From NCBI RefSeq assembly GCF_001612965.1, contig NZ_BDBL01000001.1, forward strand, positions 62,001 to 126,000: 64,000 nt of DNA, read 5' to 3'. Source of the stretch: Nocardia kruczakiae NBRC 101016 (GTDB lineage Bacteria; Actinomycetota; Actinomycetes; Mycobacteriales; Mycobacteriaceae). Each line of letters opens with the position of its first letter. Within the stretch, counting starts at the first letter, position 1. The notes beneath the pieces are model-generated. The model searched no databases. It saw only the letters and a list, made by a program, of their open reading frames with translations, and was not told the origin of the DNA. Below, piece after piece: positions 1 through 32,453 of the stretch. The position numbers were made by a program, and so were the translations under genes.

Positions 1-1
1 C

Positions 2-24322
<24,321 letters not shown>

Positions 24323-24327
24323 ACGAG

Positions 24328-24383
24328 GCCGGTGCATGGGGTGCGGCTGCCCGAACGGGGTGCGGCTGCTCTCCGGCACCGGC
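24328..24383 (+). terminator. Possible terminator hairpin after the NRPS gene, with a 13-bp direct repeat
   Basis: GCCGGTGC (24328-24335) and GCACCGGC (24376-24383) form a perfect 8-bp inverted repeat followed by TTTC. The 40-nt loop is long. Inside it, GGGGTGCGGCTGC occurs twice (24338-24350 and 24357-24369). Termination here is inferred from position only. Confidence 0.3.
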
Positions 24384-24469
24384 TTTCGGCCCGCGGGTCC
24401 GATAGACTCGCCAAGCGTAGGAAGAAACGTTCGCCCAGATCAGAGGGAGTGGAGGTGGTTTCCGTGGCG

Positions 24470-25063
24470 ATGCCGACACCTGATGCGTCCTCGATGCTGC
24501 AGCCGATGGCGGACCGTTGGACCTCCGCCGATCTGGCGCATCTGCCCGATAACGGAATCCGCTACGAGGTGCTGAATGGCCAGCTCATCGTGAACGCAGC
24601 GCCCAAACCGCGGCATCAGGAATTGCTGACGTGGCTGCTGATTGCGCTCACCTCGGCGATGCCGCAGGATCACTGGGTCCTGCCCGGGGTCGGAGTCCTC
24701 ATCGGCGATGACGAGCCGATTCCCGACCTTGTCGCGGGCCGAGGGGCCGTCGACAAGGATGAGCGCGGCGTTCACGCCGAGCAGGTCGACTTGGCGGTGG
24801 AGATCGTGTCAGCCTCTACGACATTGCAGGACAGGATGGTCAAGCCGATCGTCTACGCGCAAGCGGGCATTCCGAACTACTGGCGCATCGAGATCAATTC
24901 CGTCAAGGGGCGCCTGCCCGGTGAAGACCTTCCGGTCTTGTTCGCCTACGCCTTGAACGAGGATAACGAATACGAACTCGTTCAACGTGCGGCTGCCGGC
25001 GCGGAGGTCACCTTACATGCGCCCTTCGAATTCACGGTCGACCCCAAAACCCTACTTCGATAG
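24470..25063 (+). CDS. Uma2 (DUF820) family restriction-endonuclease-like protein
   Basis: This 197-aa protein has the layout of the Uma2/DUF820 family, a PD-(D/E)XK-fold group often annotated as putative endonucleases. Visible family features are an N-terminal segment ending IRYEVLNGQLIV, then PDLVA (acidic site), the core EIVSAST (second acidic site), and KPIVYAQAGIPNYWRIE. The start is chosen from GGAGGTGG at 24451-24458. ATG 24470 is used here, but GTG 24464 is equally possible and slightly better spaced. A TAGACT box (24403-24408) may be the -10. Biological role and target are unknown; many such proteins are found in cyanobacteria and actinobacteria without proven nuclease activity. Confidence 0.85.
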   Translation: MPTPDASSMLQPMADRWTSADLAHLPDNGIRYEVLNGQLIVNAAPKPRHQELLTWLLIALTSAMPQDHWVLPGVGVLIGDDEPIPDLVAGRGAVDKDERGVHAEQVDLAVEIVSASTTLQDRMVKPIVYAQAGIPNYWRIEINSVKGRLPGEDLPVLFAYALNEDNEYELVQRAAAGAEVTLHAPFEFTVDPKTLLR

Positions 25064-25172
25064 CAGGTTCCACCGCGGTTACCGCCATATACGGTCGTCG
25101 CGATTCGCAACGATGTCCTCGCGGGGGCGATATCTGTCAGGGAGCGGGTGCGTCACCCGTGGAGGAGGGGAT

Positions 25173-25940
25173 ATGCAAGCCGATGTCACGCCCGCGCTGC
25201 GATTGAGCGGGCTGTACAAGCGATTCGGTGGGCCGTGGGTGGTCGACGGGGTGAGTGTGGTGGTGCCGCCCGGGTCGTTCTTCGGGCTGGTGGGGCCCAA
25301 CGGCGCCGGTAAGACCACCACGTTGTCGATGGCGGTCGGGTTGCTGCGGCCGGATGCGGGGCAGGCGCAGATCTTCGGCGCCGATGTCTGGGCGGATCCG
25401 GTGCGGGCCAAGACGATCGTCGGGGTACTGCCGGACGGTCTGGCCGTGCCGGAGCGGCTCACCGGACGCGAATTACTCACCTACACCGGACTTTTGCGCG
25501 GGCTTCCGCCGGGGACGGTGGCCGATCGCGCGCAGGAATTGCTCTCGGTGCTGGAGCTGATCGAGGCGGAAAACACTCTGGTCGTGGACTATTCGGCCGG
25601 GATGCGCAAGAAGATCGGGCTCGCCACCGCGCTGTTGCACGGGCCCAAGCTGCTGGTGCTCGATGAACCGTTCGAGGCGGTGGATCCGGTGTCGGCCAGT
25701 ACTATTCGCACGATTCTGCAGCGGTTCGTCTCCGCCGGAGGATCGGTGGTGTTGTCCAGTCACGTGATGGCGCTGGTGGAGAATCTGTGCGATCACCTCG
25801 CCGTCATCGACAAGGGGAGGGTGGTCGCCGCCGGCTCGGTCGCCGAGGTGCGAGGCGAGGGCAGTCTGGAGGAGGCGTTCGTCCGTCTGGTCGGCGGTCG
25901 CATCGGGGGAGACGAGGGGCTGTCGTGGTTGGCGTCCTGA
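25173..25940 (+). CDS. ABC transporter ATP-binding protein (DrrA-like exporter type)
   Basis: This is a 255-aa ATPase of an ABC exporter. Walker A is GPNGAGKTT (about residues 44-52), the signature loop reads YSAGM instead of the usual LSGGQ, Walker B is LLVLDEP, and the H-loop is VVLSSH. The start ATG sits behind a strong GGAGGAGGGG (25161-25170). It overlaps the permease gene by 16 nt, so the two should be co-translated and act as a pair at the membrane. The substrate cannot be deduced. The position downstream of the NRPS suggests, but does not show, export of the peptide. Confidence 0.92.
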   Translation: MQADVTPALRLSGLYKRFGGPWVVDGVSVVVPPGSFFGLVGPNGAGKTTTLSMAVGLLRPDAGQAQIFGADVWADPVRAKTIVGVLPDGLAVPERLTGRELLTYTGLLRGLPPGTVADRAQELLSVLELIEAENTLVVDYSAGMRKKIGLATALLHGPKLLVLDEPFEAVDPVSASTIRTILQRFVSAGGSVVLSSHVMALVENLCDHLAVIDKGRVVAAGSVAEVRGEGSLEEAFVRLVGGRIGGDEGLSWLAS

Positions 25941-27502
25941 TCCGGATGCGCTGGCGGCTGACCGTCCGCGCGATGAGCCACGGACGCGCGGCGGTCGGCT
26001 TCTGGATCGGTCTGGTCTTCGGGATACTCGCCGCTGTCGCCACCGCGGTGGTGATGGCATCGGCCGGCCACGCCTGGGATACCCGCGCGGCGATCAACGT
26101 GGCCGCGACGCTGTATGCGGTGTGGACGCTCGGCTGGCTGGCCGGCCCGATCATCACCGGCAGCAGCGACGAAACGCTGCAGCCCGAACATTTCCGGCTG
26201 CTGCCGCTGAGCTATCGCCAACTCTCGATCGGCCTCGCGGCGGTGGCGTTCACCGGTCCGGCCGGTGCGGTGAATCTGATCGCCTTCGCCGGGCTCGTCG
26301 CGCTCGCGGCCCAATTGGGCGTGGTACCAACCTTGTTCGCTGTCACCGGGATGTGTCTGCAGCTGATCTTCGTGGTGCTGCTCTCCCGCGCGGTACTCGC
26401 GTGGATCGGCGCCGCGATGCGTTCGCGGCGCGGCCGCGATCTCGGTGTGGTGCTGGCGGGCCTGACCGGCCTGGCGTACTACCCACTGCAACTGCTGGTG
26501 TCCTATCTCGGGCCGCGCCTGGAGCACGTGTCGCCCGGCCTGGGCGTGACATTGCGGGTCCTGCCCTCGGGATGGGCGCCCTACGCGGTGCAGGCAGCCG
26601 AGGAAGGTCACTGGTTGTTCGGCGTCGGGGCCTTGGCGGGACTCGCCGCCCTGTCGGCGCTGCTGTGGCAGGCGTGGGCGGTCCTGCTGCGCCGGCGTCT
26701 CACCACCGCCGCCGCGCCCGCCGGACCCGTTCGCGCACAGGCGGGTTCGGGACGCCTCGACCGGCTCGTCCGCCCGACACCGGTCGGCGCGGTGGTACTC
26801 AAAGAGTTACGCACCTGGTCGCGCGACGGCCGGCGGCGGGCGGCGCTGCTACCGCTGATGCTCATCGGCGTGGTCCTGCCCATCTTTCTCGGACTGCAGA
26901 ACGGTGGTGCCAGTCTGCCTTTCGCGGGCGTGTTCGTGGTGTGGATGGCCGCGATGGCCAGTGCCAACATGTACGCCTTCGACGGCACCGCCCTCTGGCA
27001 CACCCTGGTGATTCCGGGCGCCGTGCGCGCCGACGTCCGCGGTCGCATGATCGCCTGGCTGCTGGTGGTCAGCCCCCTGGCGGTGGTTCTCACACTCGTC
27101 CTCCCGGGCGTGACCGGCCGCTCGACCATGTACCCCTGGGCCGTCTCGACCCTCCCGGTAGTACTCGGCGTAGGTGTGGCAGCCGCCCTCTACCTCTCGG
27201 TCTACGCCGCGTATCCGCTTCCCCAGCAACGAGGTAACCCCTTCGCCGGCAACAGCGGAAACCCCGGCTGCGCCCGCGCTCTGGTCCAGCTGACCGTCGG
27301 CTTCGGCCAGCTGGTCGTCAACCTCCCCGTCCTCGCCATCCTCGGCGTAGGCACGTATCTACACAACGCATTCATCCCATGGTGCGCATTCCCGGTGGGC
27401 CTCGCCCTGGGCCTCGGCGCCACCCTCCTGGCCGCCCGATTGGTCACCCGGCGAGTGGAATCCAGGGGTCCGGAATTGCTCGCCGAGGTGAAACCCCGGT
27501 AA
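25925..27502 (+). CDS. ABC transporter permease (about 12 membrane segments)
   Basis: This 525-aa, strongly hydrophobic protein has about twelve membrane segments visible by eye. A hydrophilic Arg-rich cytoplasmic stretch (RAQAGSGRLDRLVRP) lies between two halves near residue 280. It resembles large ABC-2-like permeases of actinobacteria. The start is GTG 25925 within the end of the ATPase gene, behind GGAGACGAGG. ATG 25946 is an alternative start. It forms the transporter with the preceding ATPase. Confidence 0.85.
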   Translation: MVGVLIRMRWRLTVRAMSHGRAAVGFWIGLVFGILAAVATAVVMASAGHAWDTRAAINVAATLYAVWTLGWLAGPIITGSSDETLQPEHFRLLPLSYRQLSIGLAAVAFTGPAGAVNLIAFAGLVALAAQLGVVPTLFAVTGMCLQLIFVVLLSRAVLAWIGAAMRSRRGRDLGVVLAGLTGLAYYPLQLLVSYLGPRLEHVSPGLGVTLRVLPSGWAPYAVQAAEEGHWLFGVGALAGLAALSALLWQAWAVLLRRRLTTAAAPAGPVRAQAGSGRLDRLVRPTPVGAVVLKELRTWSRDGRRRAALLPLMLIGVVLPIFLGLQNGGASLPFAGVFVVWMAAMASANMYAFDGTALWHTLVIPGAVRADVRGRMIAWLLVVSPLAVVLTLVLPGVTGRSTMYPWAVSTLPVVLGVGVAAALYLSVYAAYPLPQQRGNPFAGNSGNPGCARALVQLTVGFGQLVVNLPVLAILGVGTYLHNAFIPWCAFPVGLALGLGATLLAARLVTRRVESRGPELLAEVKPR

Positions 27503-27508
27503 GAATGC

Positions 27509-27547
27509 TGCCGGTCCAGCCACCGTCCGCACTTGCACTGGCCGGCA
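27509..27547. terminator. Candidate bidirectional terminator between convergent genes
   Basis: TGCCGGTCCAG (27509-27519) pairs with CTGGCCGGCA (27538-27547), giving a 10-bp stem with one bulged base and an 18-nt loop. It lies between the permease (+) and the DUF3558 gene (-), where a shared terminator would be expected. There is no U-run, which is common in high-GC actinobacteria. Confidence 0.4.
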
Positions 27548-27573
27548 ACGCTGGCTGCACCCCAAGCCTTCTC

Positions 27574-28146
27574 TCACGCCCCTGGGGGTATCGCTGGCGC
27601 GATCGCATTCGCTACGTCGGTCACGATCAGGCATGTGTCTTTTTTTGAACTCAAACCGGTGAGATACACTCCGCCGGTTTCAAGAGCAACCAGCATCGTG
27701 CAATAGCCGTCATCTTGGCCGGCCGTAGCTGCATCCCGCCCGCCGATCTTCAGTGTTGTGAACTTTCGTCCCGGTGCAAAATTGCGAGTGAAGTATTCGA
27801 TCGTCATGTTTGTCAGTTGAATCGATATGCCGGGACCGAGCTCTGACTCGGCGTCATCTTGTGCCCGGAATCGACACCCCCTGTATTGCTCGCCGTCGCC
27901 GCCCAGTCTGGGCGGAATTGGTGTGCCGGACGGATTCAGGTGCTCGGACTCCATGACCGTTGCGGGGATGTCGTTGCACGGATCGAATACCTTGGACAAA
28001 GTGGTCGGCAGTATGGTGTTCTGTGCCGAATTGTCGTGAGCGGTTCCGCACGCGGCCATCGTCGGGATTCCGAGAACAATCGCTGCGAGAAGTAACAGCG
28101 TACCTATGCGCACCCTGGGGCAGATCGGTGAACTGACCATCGGCAT
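27574..28146 (-). CDS. DUF3558 family lipoprotein
   Basis: This protein of about 190 aa has a short basic N-terminus, a hydrophobic stretch (GTLLLLAAIVLGIPTM) and a lipobox-like AAC, so it is probably a surface lipoprotein. The mature part has the DUF3558 pattern seen in Nocardia and mycobacteria: FDPCNDIPATVME, then a Cys in YRGCRF, and two later Cys (DGYCTML, DTCLIV) that could form disulfides. The start may be ATG 28146 or 28140. It begins 3 nt after the stop of the 798-aa gene, so the two form an operon. Function is unknown; the context suggests a partner of a type VII-type product. The AT-richer codon use matches its two operon neighbours. Confidence 0.8.
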   Translation of the reverse strand: MPMVSSPICPRVRIGTLLLLAAIVLGIPTMAACGTAHDNSAQNTILPTTLSKVFDPCNDIPATVMESEHLNPSGTPIPPRLGGDGEQYRGCRFRAQDDAESELGPGISIQLTNMTIEYFTRNFAPGRKFTTLKIGGRDAATAGQDDGYCTMLVALETGGVYLTGLSSKKDTCLIVTDVANAIAPAIPPGA

Positions 28147-28149
28147 ATC

Positions 28150-30546
28150 CTATTTCTTAGGGCCCGAGTTATCGGGTGCCTGCGCCCCACCCTTGACCAG
28201 GTCGTCCAACGAATTATTGTCATGCACCTGGTCTGCGGATACGGTGGCGTTGTATTCCCAATCGTATGTCGCGCGATATTTTTCGCGTGTGGCCTCGTCG
28301 AGCGGATGATCGCTATCGACGTTGAACCTGTCGAAACGGTCTCGAAATTCCTGTTGACCGTCCTTCTCGACCTGTAGAACAGATGGATACTGAACGGTGC
28401 TGGGCGTGGGATCAGGATTTATATCCTTCATCAAGGCTTTATACGCCGGATCCTCCACGAAGTCCTTTACCGTGTTCACTGCTGTTCCGCCCGGCACAGG
28501 AATCGCGTCGACAACCCTCTTGACGTTGTCGCCGATCTCCTGTTTGTCATCGTGCGATTTTTGTGCCTGCTCGTTATGGTCCGCGACCTCATTGTGGTCT
28601 TGGTAGATCAGAGCGTTTCGCTGTGCGTCGCCGATGATTCCATCCATGCTGGCCATCTTCTGGATGGCATCCTGTGCGGCCACATCACCACCGGTGCCGC
28701 CATGAGTGATCGAGTAGAGCGTGGCGTTGTCGTATGTCTGGCGAGCTAGATCGAGCGTCGTCCGTCCGTCCTGAGTCTGGCTTGCCAGGAACGCCATGCG
28801 CTGGGCGTCGCGCACCTCCATGGGAGCGGCCGGCTTCGGCGCATTGGGGTCGGATCCGACCTGGGAGAAGGCATCGATGTTCGATGCATCGACCCGCGCA
28901 AGCGCATTCGCGAGCTCGGGATTCTTGTTGAAATCTTCAACGGTCTGCTGGAACAGCTGTTTCCCGTCTTTGTCGGTGATCAATTTGTCACCGTCGCGAG
29001 GGGCGAAGACTTCCGGCAGTGCGCTCATGGTCTTGCGGGCCAGGTCTCCTTGGGGTCCTTGCTCGTGGGCGTGATCCGCCGTCCAGCCATACATTTCCGA
29101 TGCGGTCTTGCCCTGGTCACCCCAGTCATGGCCGAAGACGACGCTGTTGAACTTCTGCGGATCGTAGTTGCCGTGAGCGAGGTATTTGTCGCCTTGGGCG
29201 CCGAAGGACAGGTCGTCGGGGATCTTGTTGCCAGTGGTGGCATCCAGGCCGGTCATCAACTGGTAGTCGGCAACATGATTGCGGACGCCGACTCCCAGGT
29301 ATTGCGAAGCCGCGTTCTTCAGCGCGTCCTTGTCGCCGTCCTGGAATCCGGGGGGCATCACGCCGTTCGTGTTCTTGTCGACGTTGTCCACATAGTTCGC
29401 GAGGCTCGCGCCCTGGCGCGCGGCCTCCATGCTGAAGGTGGTGCCGCCCACCATATTCGGATCCGACTTGGACAGCAGGTTCGCGAGCCGGGCCTTGTCC
29501 AGCATGGTCTGACGGTTGGCGTTGGGGCTCGGTGTCCCGTCGCTGTTGCGTTCTTCCGCACGGCCGGAAAGCACCTGGCGGATGTCCGGTGGCAGGTTGG
29601 TGTAGGCCCCAGCCGAGGTGAGTTTGCCGTCCGGGCCGGTGCCGGTTCCCAGGTGTTCGTTGGTGATCGCCATCATGCCGTCGGCCAACGCGCGCTGCTG
29701 AGAGGCCGCGACGGTGCTGGCCGGATGATCCGGGGTGGCAGTGGCCTGCTCCTGCAGATGATCGTTCAGCGCCAGCAGACCGTCCTTGCCGGCCGAATTG
29801 AAGAAATGCTTGTAATAGTCCTGTACTTCAGCTGGCAACGTCGGCACGTCTTTGCCCTCGGAGAGAGCTTGAATCTGATCCGGTGTCAGCACGTAGGTAG
29901 GCAGATGCGACGCCACCTCATCGAGCTTGGCCTGATCTCCGTTCTTGGCCGCGTCGGCGGCTTCCTTGCCGTCCTCGTCTCCGAGCCGACCACTCTGCGT
30001 GCTCGCGTCGTTCACATCGAGATCGGAGCCGAACAGGTCGCCGGCGGCACGGACGAGCTCGGCCGCCTCAGCGATTTTCGTACACGCGGTGGAGACTGCA
30101 TCGGAGAACGGGTGGAACGCGCCGTTGATTGCGTCCTGATGAGAAGTGATGACGTCCGCGGCAACGCCTTCCTTCTCGCAGACCACCCAGTTGTCCGCCA
30201 CTCGAAGTCCCGCCTCGCTCGCTTCGGCGACCTTGCCGATCAGCACCGTGCGATGTGAATCAATATCGGACGCAGCGGTTTTGATCGCCGTGGCGAGGTC
30301 GTCGACGTAAGCCCAGACCCTTCGGGCCTGATCATGATCCTCACCCACGCGATCGTAGGCCGCGTTGTAGGCCACACCTTGCCAGGAGTTGCCGGCATCG
30401 GTGAAGAACTTTTTCGTGTTGTCGATGTTCACCAGGAAGGTGTCGTTATTGGCTGTTGCGATCGCGGCCCCGAGGTCGGCCAGGGCGGTGACGCTCCATT
30501 TCTCGACCTGCGACCGCAGTAGCGATGTCGTTCCCGGAGCGACCAT
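28150..30546 (-). CDS. Large TPR-repeat-region/ESX-associated protein
   Basis: This 798-aa protein lacks a classical signal peptide. Its helical N-terminus contains SWQGVAYNAAYDRV, similar to the WxG turn of ESX-type substrates. The remainder, rich in Asp, Gln and Asn, resembles mycobacterial and nocardial proteins annotated as TPR repeat region-containing. The C-terminal motif VVDAIPVPGGTAVNTVKDFV is also seen in that group. The start is ATG 30546, which overlaps the stop of the EspC-like gene as TGATG; an upstream in-frame extension is antisense to that gene and is rejected. The pairing suggests a type VII secretion substrate or complex. I see no recognisable toxin domain, and the family is assigned from memory. 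Confidence 0.75.
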   Translation of the reverse strand: MVAPGTTSLLRSQVEKWSVTALADLGAAIATANNDTFLVNIDNTKKFFTDAGNSWQGVAYNAAYDRVGEDHDQARRVWAYVDDLATAIKTAASDIDSHRTVLIGKVAEASEAGLRVADNWVVCEKEGVAADVITSHQDAINGAFHPFSDAVSTACTKIAEAAELVRAAGDLFGSDLDVNDASTQSGRLGDEDGKEAADAAKNGDQAKLDEVASHLPTYVLTPDQIQALSEGKDVPTLPAEVQDYYKHFFNSAGKDGLLALNDHLQEQATATPDHPASTVAASQQRALADGMMAITNEHLGTGTGPDGKLTSAGAYTNLPPDIRQVLSGRAEERNSDGTPSPNANRQTMLDKARLANLLSKSDPNMVGGTTFSMEAARQGASLANYVDNVDKNTNGVMPPGFQDGDKDALKNAASQYLGVGVRNHVADYQLMTGLDATTGNKIPDDLSFGAQGDKYLAHGNYDPQKFNSVVFGHDWGDQGKTASEMYGWTADHAHEQGPQGDLARKTMSALPEVFAPRDGDKLITDKDGKQLFQQTVEDFNKNPELANALARVDASNIDAFSQVGSDPNAPKPAAPMEVRDAQRMAFLASQTQDGRTTLDLARQTYDNATLYSITHGGTGGDVAAQDAIQKMASMDGIIGDAQRNALIYQDHNEVADHNEQAQKSHDDKQEIGDNVKRVVDAIPVPGGTAVNTVKDFVEDPAYKALMKDINPDPTPSTVQYPSVLQVEKDGQQEFRDRFDRFNVDSDHPLDEATREKYRATYDWEYNATVSADQVHDNNSLDDLVKGGAQAPDNSGPKK

Positions 30547-30860
30547 CAGTGGCCGCCTGCGTGGTGGACGTCGAATTTGCGCATCTCGGCGGCGAAGCTG
30601 TCGTCTGTTTCCAGATACCACCGCGATGTGGTCTCGATCTTGCCCGAGACTTGGGTCAGCTTGCCGGCAACCCGCTGGTAGGCGCCATCGACGAACTGGG
30701 CGGCCTGGGTGCATACCCCATCGAGTCCACTGCCCGCGAGTGCGGCGCCGATACCGGCGGCGGCCGCGGCGGCGTCGACTTTCGTGATGTTCATCGCGGC
30801 GCCGGCCAGCGTGCCTGCCAATTTGTGCAGCTCGTCGACATCTGCCTTCAGAAGTGCCAT
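30546..30860 (-). CDS. EspC-like small type VII secretion protein
   Basis: This 104-aa, Ala-rich, all-helical protein begins MALLKADVDELHKLAGTLAG. The size and pattern fit the EspC/ESX secretion-associated family, which form helical hairpins and are exported with a partner. There is no WxG motif; the central turn reads AGSGLDGVCTQAAQF, and a YxxxD/E-like YLETDD lies near the C-terminus. The start ATG is preceded by GGGGAGGATCTCG (30861-30873), an excellent ribosome binding site. Its TGA overlaps the ATG of the 798-aa gene, implying translational coupling. Secretion through an ESX system is inferred; no ESX core genes are in the window. Confidence 0.75.
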   Translation of the reverse strand: MALLKADVDELHKLAGTLAGAAMNITKVDAAAAAAGIGAALAGSGLDGVCTQAAQFVDGAYQRVAGKLTQVSGKIETTSRWYLETDDSFAAEMRKFDVHHAGGH

Positions 30861-31233
30861 CGAGATCCTCCCCACCTGATCGAACGAACGACCCCAGACA
30901 CTAACCCAGTTGTGCAGAGCGGGCTGATCGGCAACCCGTTCGCGGCGGCGAAGGGCGGCGCGCTCGTGATCGGTCTCGAACACCCCGGTTGCGCCCGCTG
31001 CCGGGGCGGGTGCTGGCGGGCGCCGGGGGGTTACCGGTGGAGGTGGACTGCTTTCAGGGCGGTGTTGGATGTGTCCCACTCGTCGGGGCGGAGATCAGTG
31101 CCGGGCCGTGGGGGTTTTCGAATCACGGACGCCGACAGTGCCGTTCGTGAGCCGTGCCCTGGCGATACTCGCGCAGGTACCTGTCGAGCTGGCGGCGCGG
31201 GAGCGTGGAGCCGGTCCGAGCCTCTGCGGTGCT
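30861..31233. other. Gene-free interval between EspC-like operon and GDSL hydrolase
   Basis: These 373 bp hold the promoter region of the EspC-like operon. No gene is convincing. On the minus strand, nt 31031-31110 reads like a protein end (RPDEWDTSNTALKAVHLH) but lacks a credible start or upstream domain, because the frame runs antiphase into the hydrolase gene. A gene remnant is possible. Confidence 0.4.
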
Positions 31234-32349
31234 TCAGCGCAGTCCGGGGATCCGCATCGTCTCCGCCATGATGCGGGCGCCCTCGTCGTTGAGGTGCAGT
31301 CCGTCGCCGCTGTCGAGAGCCGGGCGGATGAAATCGGGCCGCTCCGGATCCGCCACGGCGGCCGCCACATCGAAGACGGCGTCGAAAACCGTTGTGGTCC
31401 GCAGCCATTCGTTGACTACGATGCGCACCGGCAGCGCGGGATCCACATTCACCTCCGGATAGATCACCCCGGCGAAGGGGCCGATCGTATTGGCATAGAC
31501 GGGTAATCCGGCGGCGTGTGCCCGCGCGGCGAGTTCGGTGTAGCCGGCGATCAGATCGTCGGCCGCGGCCACGTCACCCAGCCCGAGATCGTTGATACCG
31601 AGATTGACCACCACGTGGGTGACGCCCGGCACCGCGAGCACATCGCGGTCGAACCGGGCCAGGGCGTGTTCGCCGACCTCGTCGGTGAGCAACTGGTTGC
31701 CGCCGATGCCCTGGTTGACCACCCAGCCGCGGGTCAGCAGCGAATTCAGCGCGTCGACCGAGCGGCGATTCGCGCCGACCGTGGTGCCGGCACCGTCGAA
31801 CCAGGAGTCACCGAACGCCACCACCACGGGGGTGGCCGCGTCGGCCAGTACGTCGACGCCCGTCACGTAGAAACGCGAGGCAACCTCCTCGACCTCGGAC
31901 AGGTCCGGATCGGCGGTGCGATCACCGGCCACCACGGCGGAGATCTCCATCGGTTGATGGGAGAAGGTCGCGAGTCCGGTCGGCCCGGGCAGATACAGGC
32001 TCAGCAGGAGGTCGTCGCCGCCGTTCACCACGAGATCGACGGCGTCGCTGACTGTTTCGGCACCTGCCGGAATGCGCACCCGGTCCGCTCCGTCGAAACG
32101 CAGCACGGTATCGGTCTCGGCGACAGTCGCGAGCCCGGTCTTGCGCAAGGCGATTCGAGCGGCACCGATCTCGAGCGCGTCGCGTCCGTACCGATTGCTC
32201 AATCGCACCCGAAGCTGCCGCCCGCCGCCGGCCATGTGCAGCACCTGGCGCACGGTCCGATCGGTGAACCCGCGGGGTTCGGTCAACTGGAACTGCTCGT
32301 AGGGGCTGATGATCGCGGAGCGGAATCCGGCGAGCCAGGTGCTGGTCAT
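31234..32349 (-). CDS. SGNH/GDSL-type hydrolase
   Basis: This 371-aa protein has an N-terminal beta-rich domain of about 170 residues and a C-terminal SGNH hydrolase domain. The nucleophile block is AFGDSWFDG (GDSW instead of GDSL), the oxyanion Gly/Asn pair is in GIGGNQ and NLGINDLG, and the catalytic Asp-x-x-His is in DGLHLND. Together these are the four SGNH blocks. No signal peptide is visible. The layout resembles actinobacterial two-domain GDSL lipases/esterases. It is divergent from marR and its promoter carries two matching operator-like sites, so MarR-type repression is likely. The natural ester substrate is unknown. Confidence 0.9.
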   Translation of the reverse strand: MTSTWLAGFRSAIISPYEQFQLTEPRGFTDRTVRQVLHMAGGGRQLRVRLSNRYGRDALEIGAARIALRKTGLATVAETDTVLRFDGADRVRIPAGAETVSDAVDLVVNGGDDLLLSLYLPGPTGLATFSHQPMEISAVVAGDRTADPDLSEVEEVASRFYVTGVDVLADAATPVVVAFGDSWFDGAGTTVGANRRSVDALNSLLTRGWVVNQGIGGNQLLTDEVGEHALARFDRDVLAVPGVTHVVVNLGINDLGLGDVAAADDLIAGYTELAARAHAAGLPVYANTIGPFAGVIYPEVNVDPALPVRIVVNEWLRTTTVFDAVFDVAAAVADPERPDFIRPALDSGDGLHLNDEGARIMAETMRIPGLR

Positions 32350-32371
32350 GACATCTCCATTTAGTTGCTGT

Positions 32372-32384
32372 GAGGAATATCCTC
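32372..32384. promoter_or_regulatory. Operator-like palindrome, site 1
   Basis: GAGGAATATCCTC is a 13-bp near-palindrome with outer arms GAGGA/CCTC. It lies at the expected transcription start of the GDSL gene. Its first ten bases form a perfect inverted repeat with site 2. Confidence 0.6.
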
Positions 32385-32390
32385 GCAGCA

Positions 32391-32418
32391 ATAATATGAA
32401 AGATATTCCTCATGTCAA
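32391..32418 (-). promoter_or_regulatory. Promoter of the GDSL hydrolase gene
   Basis: Read on the minus strand, TTGACA (32418-32413) and TATTAT (32396-32391) are separated by 16 bp. This is a near-consensus vegetative promoter, unusually good for this genome. Operator-like site 2 fills the spacer and site 1 sits at the start point, so a bound repressor would block transcription. Confidence 0.65.
32399..32411. promoter_or_regulatory. Operator-like palindrome, site 2
   Basis: AAAGATATTCCTC matches the reverse complement of site 1 (GAGGATATTCCTC) at 11 of 13 positions. Site centres are 27 bp apart. It lies between the -35 and -10 boxes of the GDSL promoter and beside the marR promoter region. 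Confidence 0.6.
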
Positions 32419-32441
32419 CTATCCGCACAACAACAGTGCGT

Positions 32442-32447
32442 TAGGCT
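32442..32447 (+). promoter_or_regulatory. -10 box of marR (leaderless type)
   Basis: TAGGCT ends 6 nt before the marR ATG, and no Shine-Dalgarno sequence is present. This spacing is typical of leaderless actinobacterial transcripts. Confidence 0.5.
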
Positions 32448-32453
32448 GACCGC

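Noticed and set aside
24323..24470. A frameshift that might hide the rest of the terminal NRPS module
   Set aside because: No A4-A10, PCP or TE motif appears in any frame after the stop. A hairpin-like repeat and the Uma2 gene follow directly.
29050..30258. Plus-strand frame of about 400 codons opposite the TPR-region gene
   Set aside because: The minus-strand gene has coherent composition, coupled neighbours and a family match. The opposite frame has none and no ribosome binding site.
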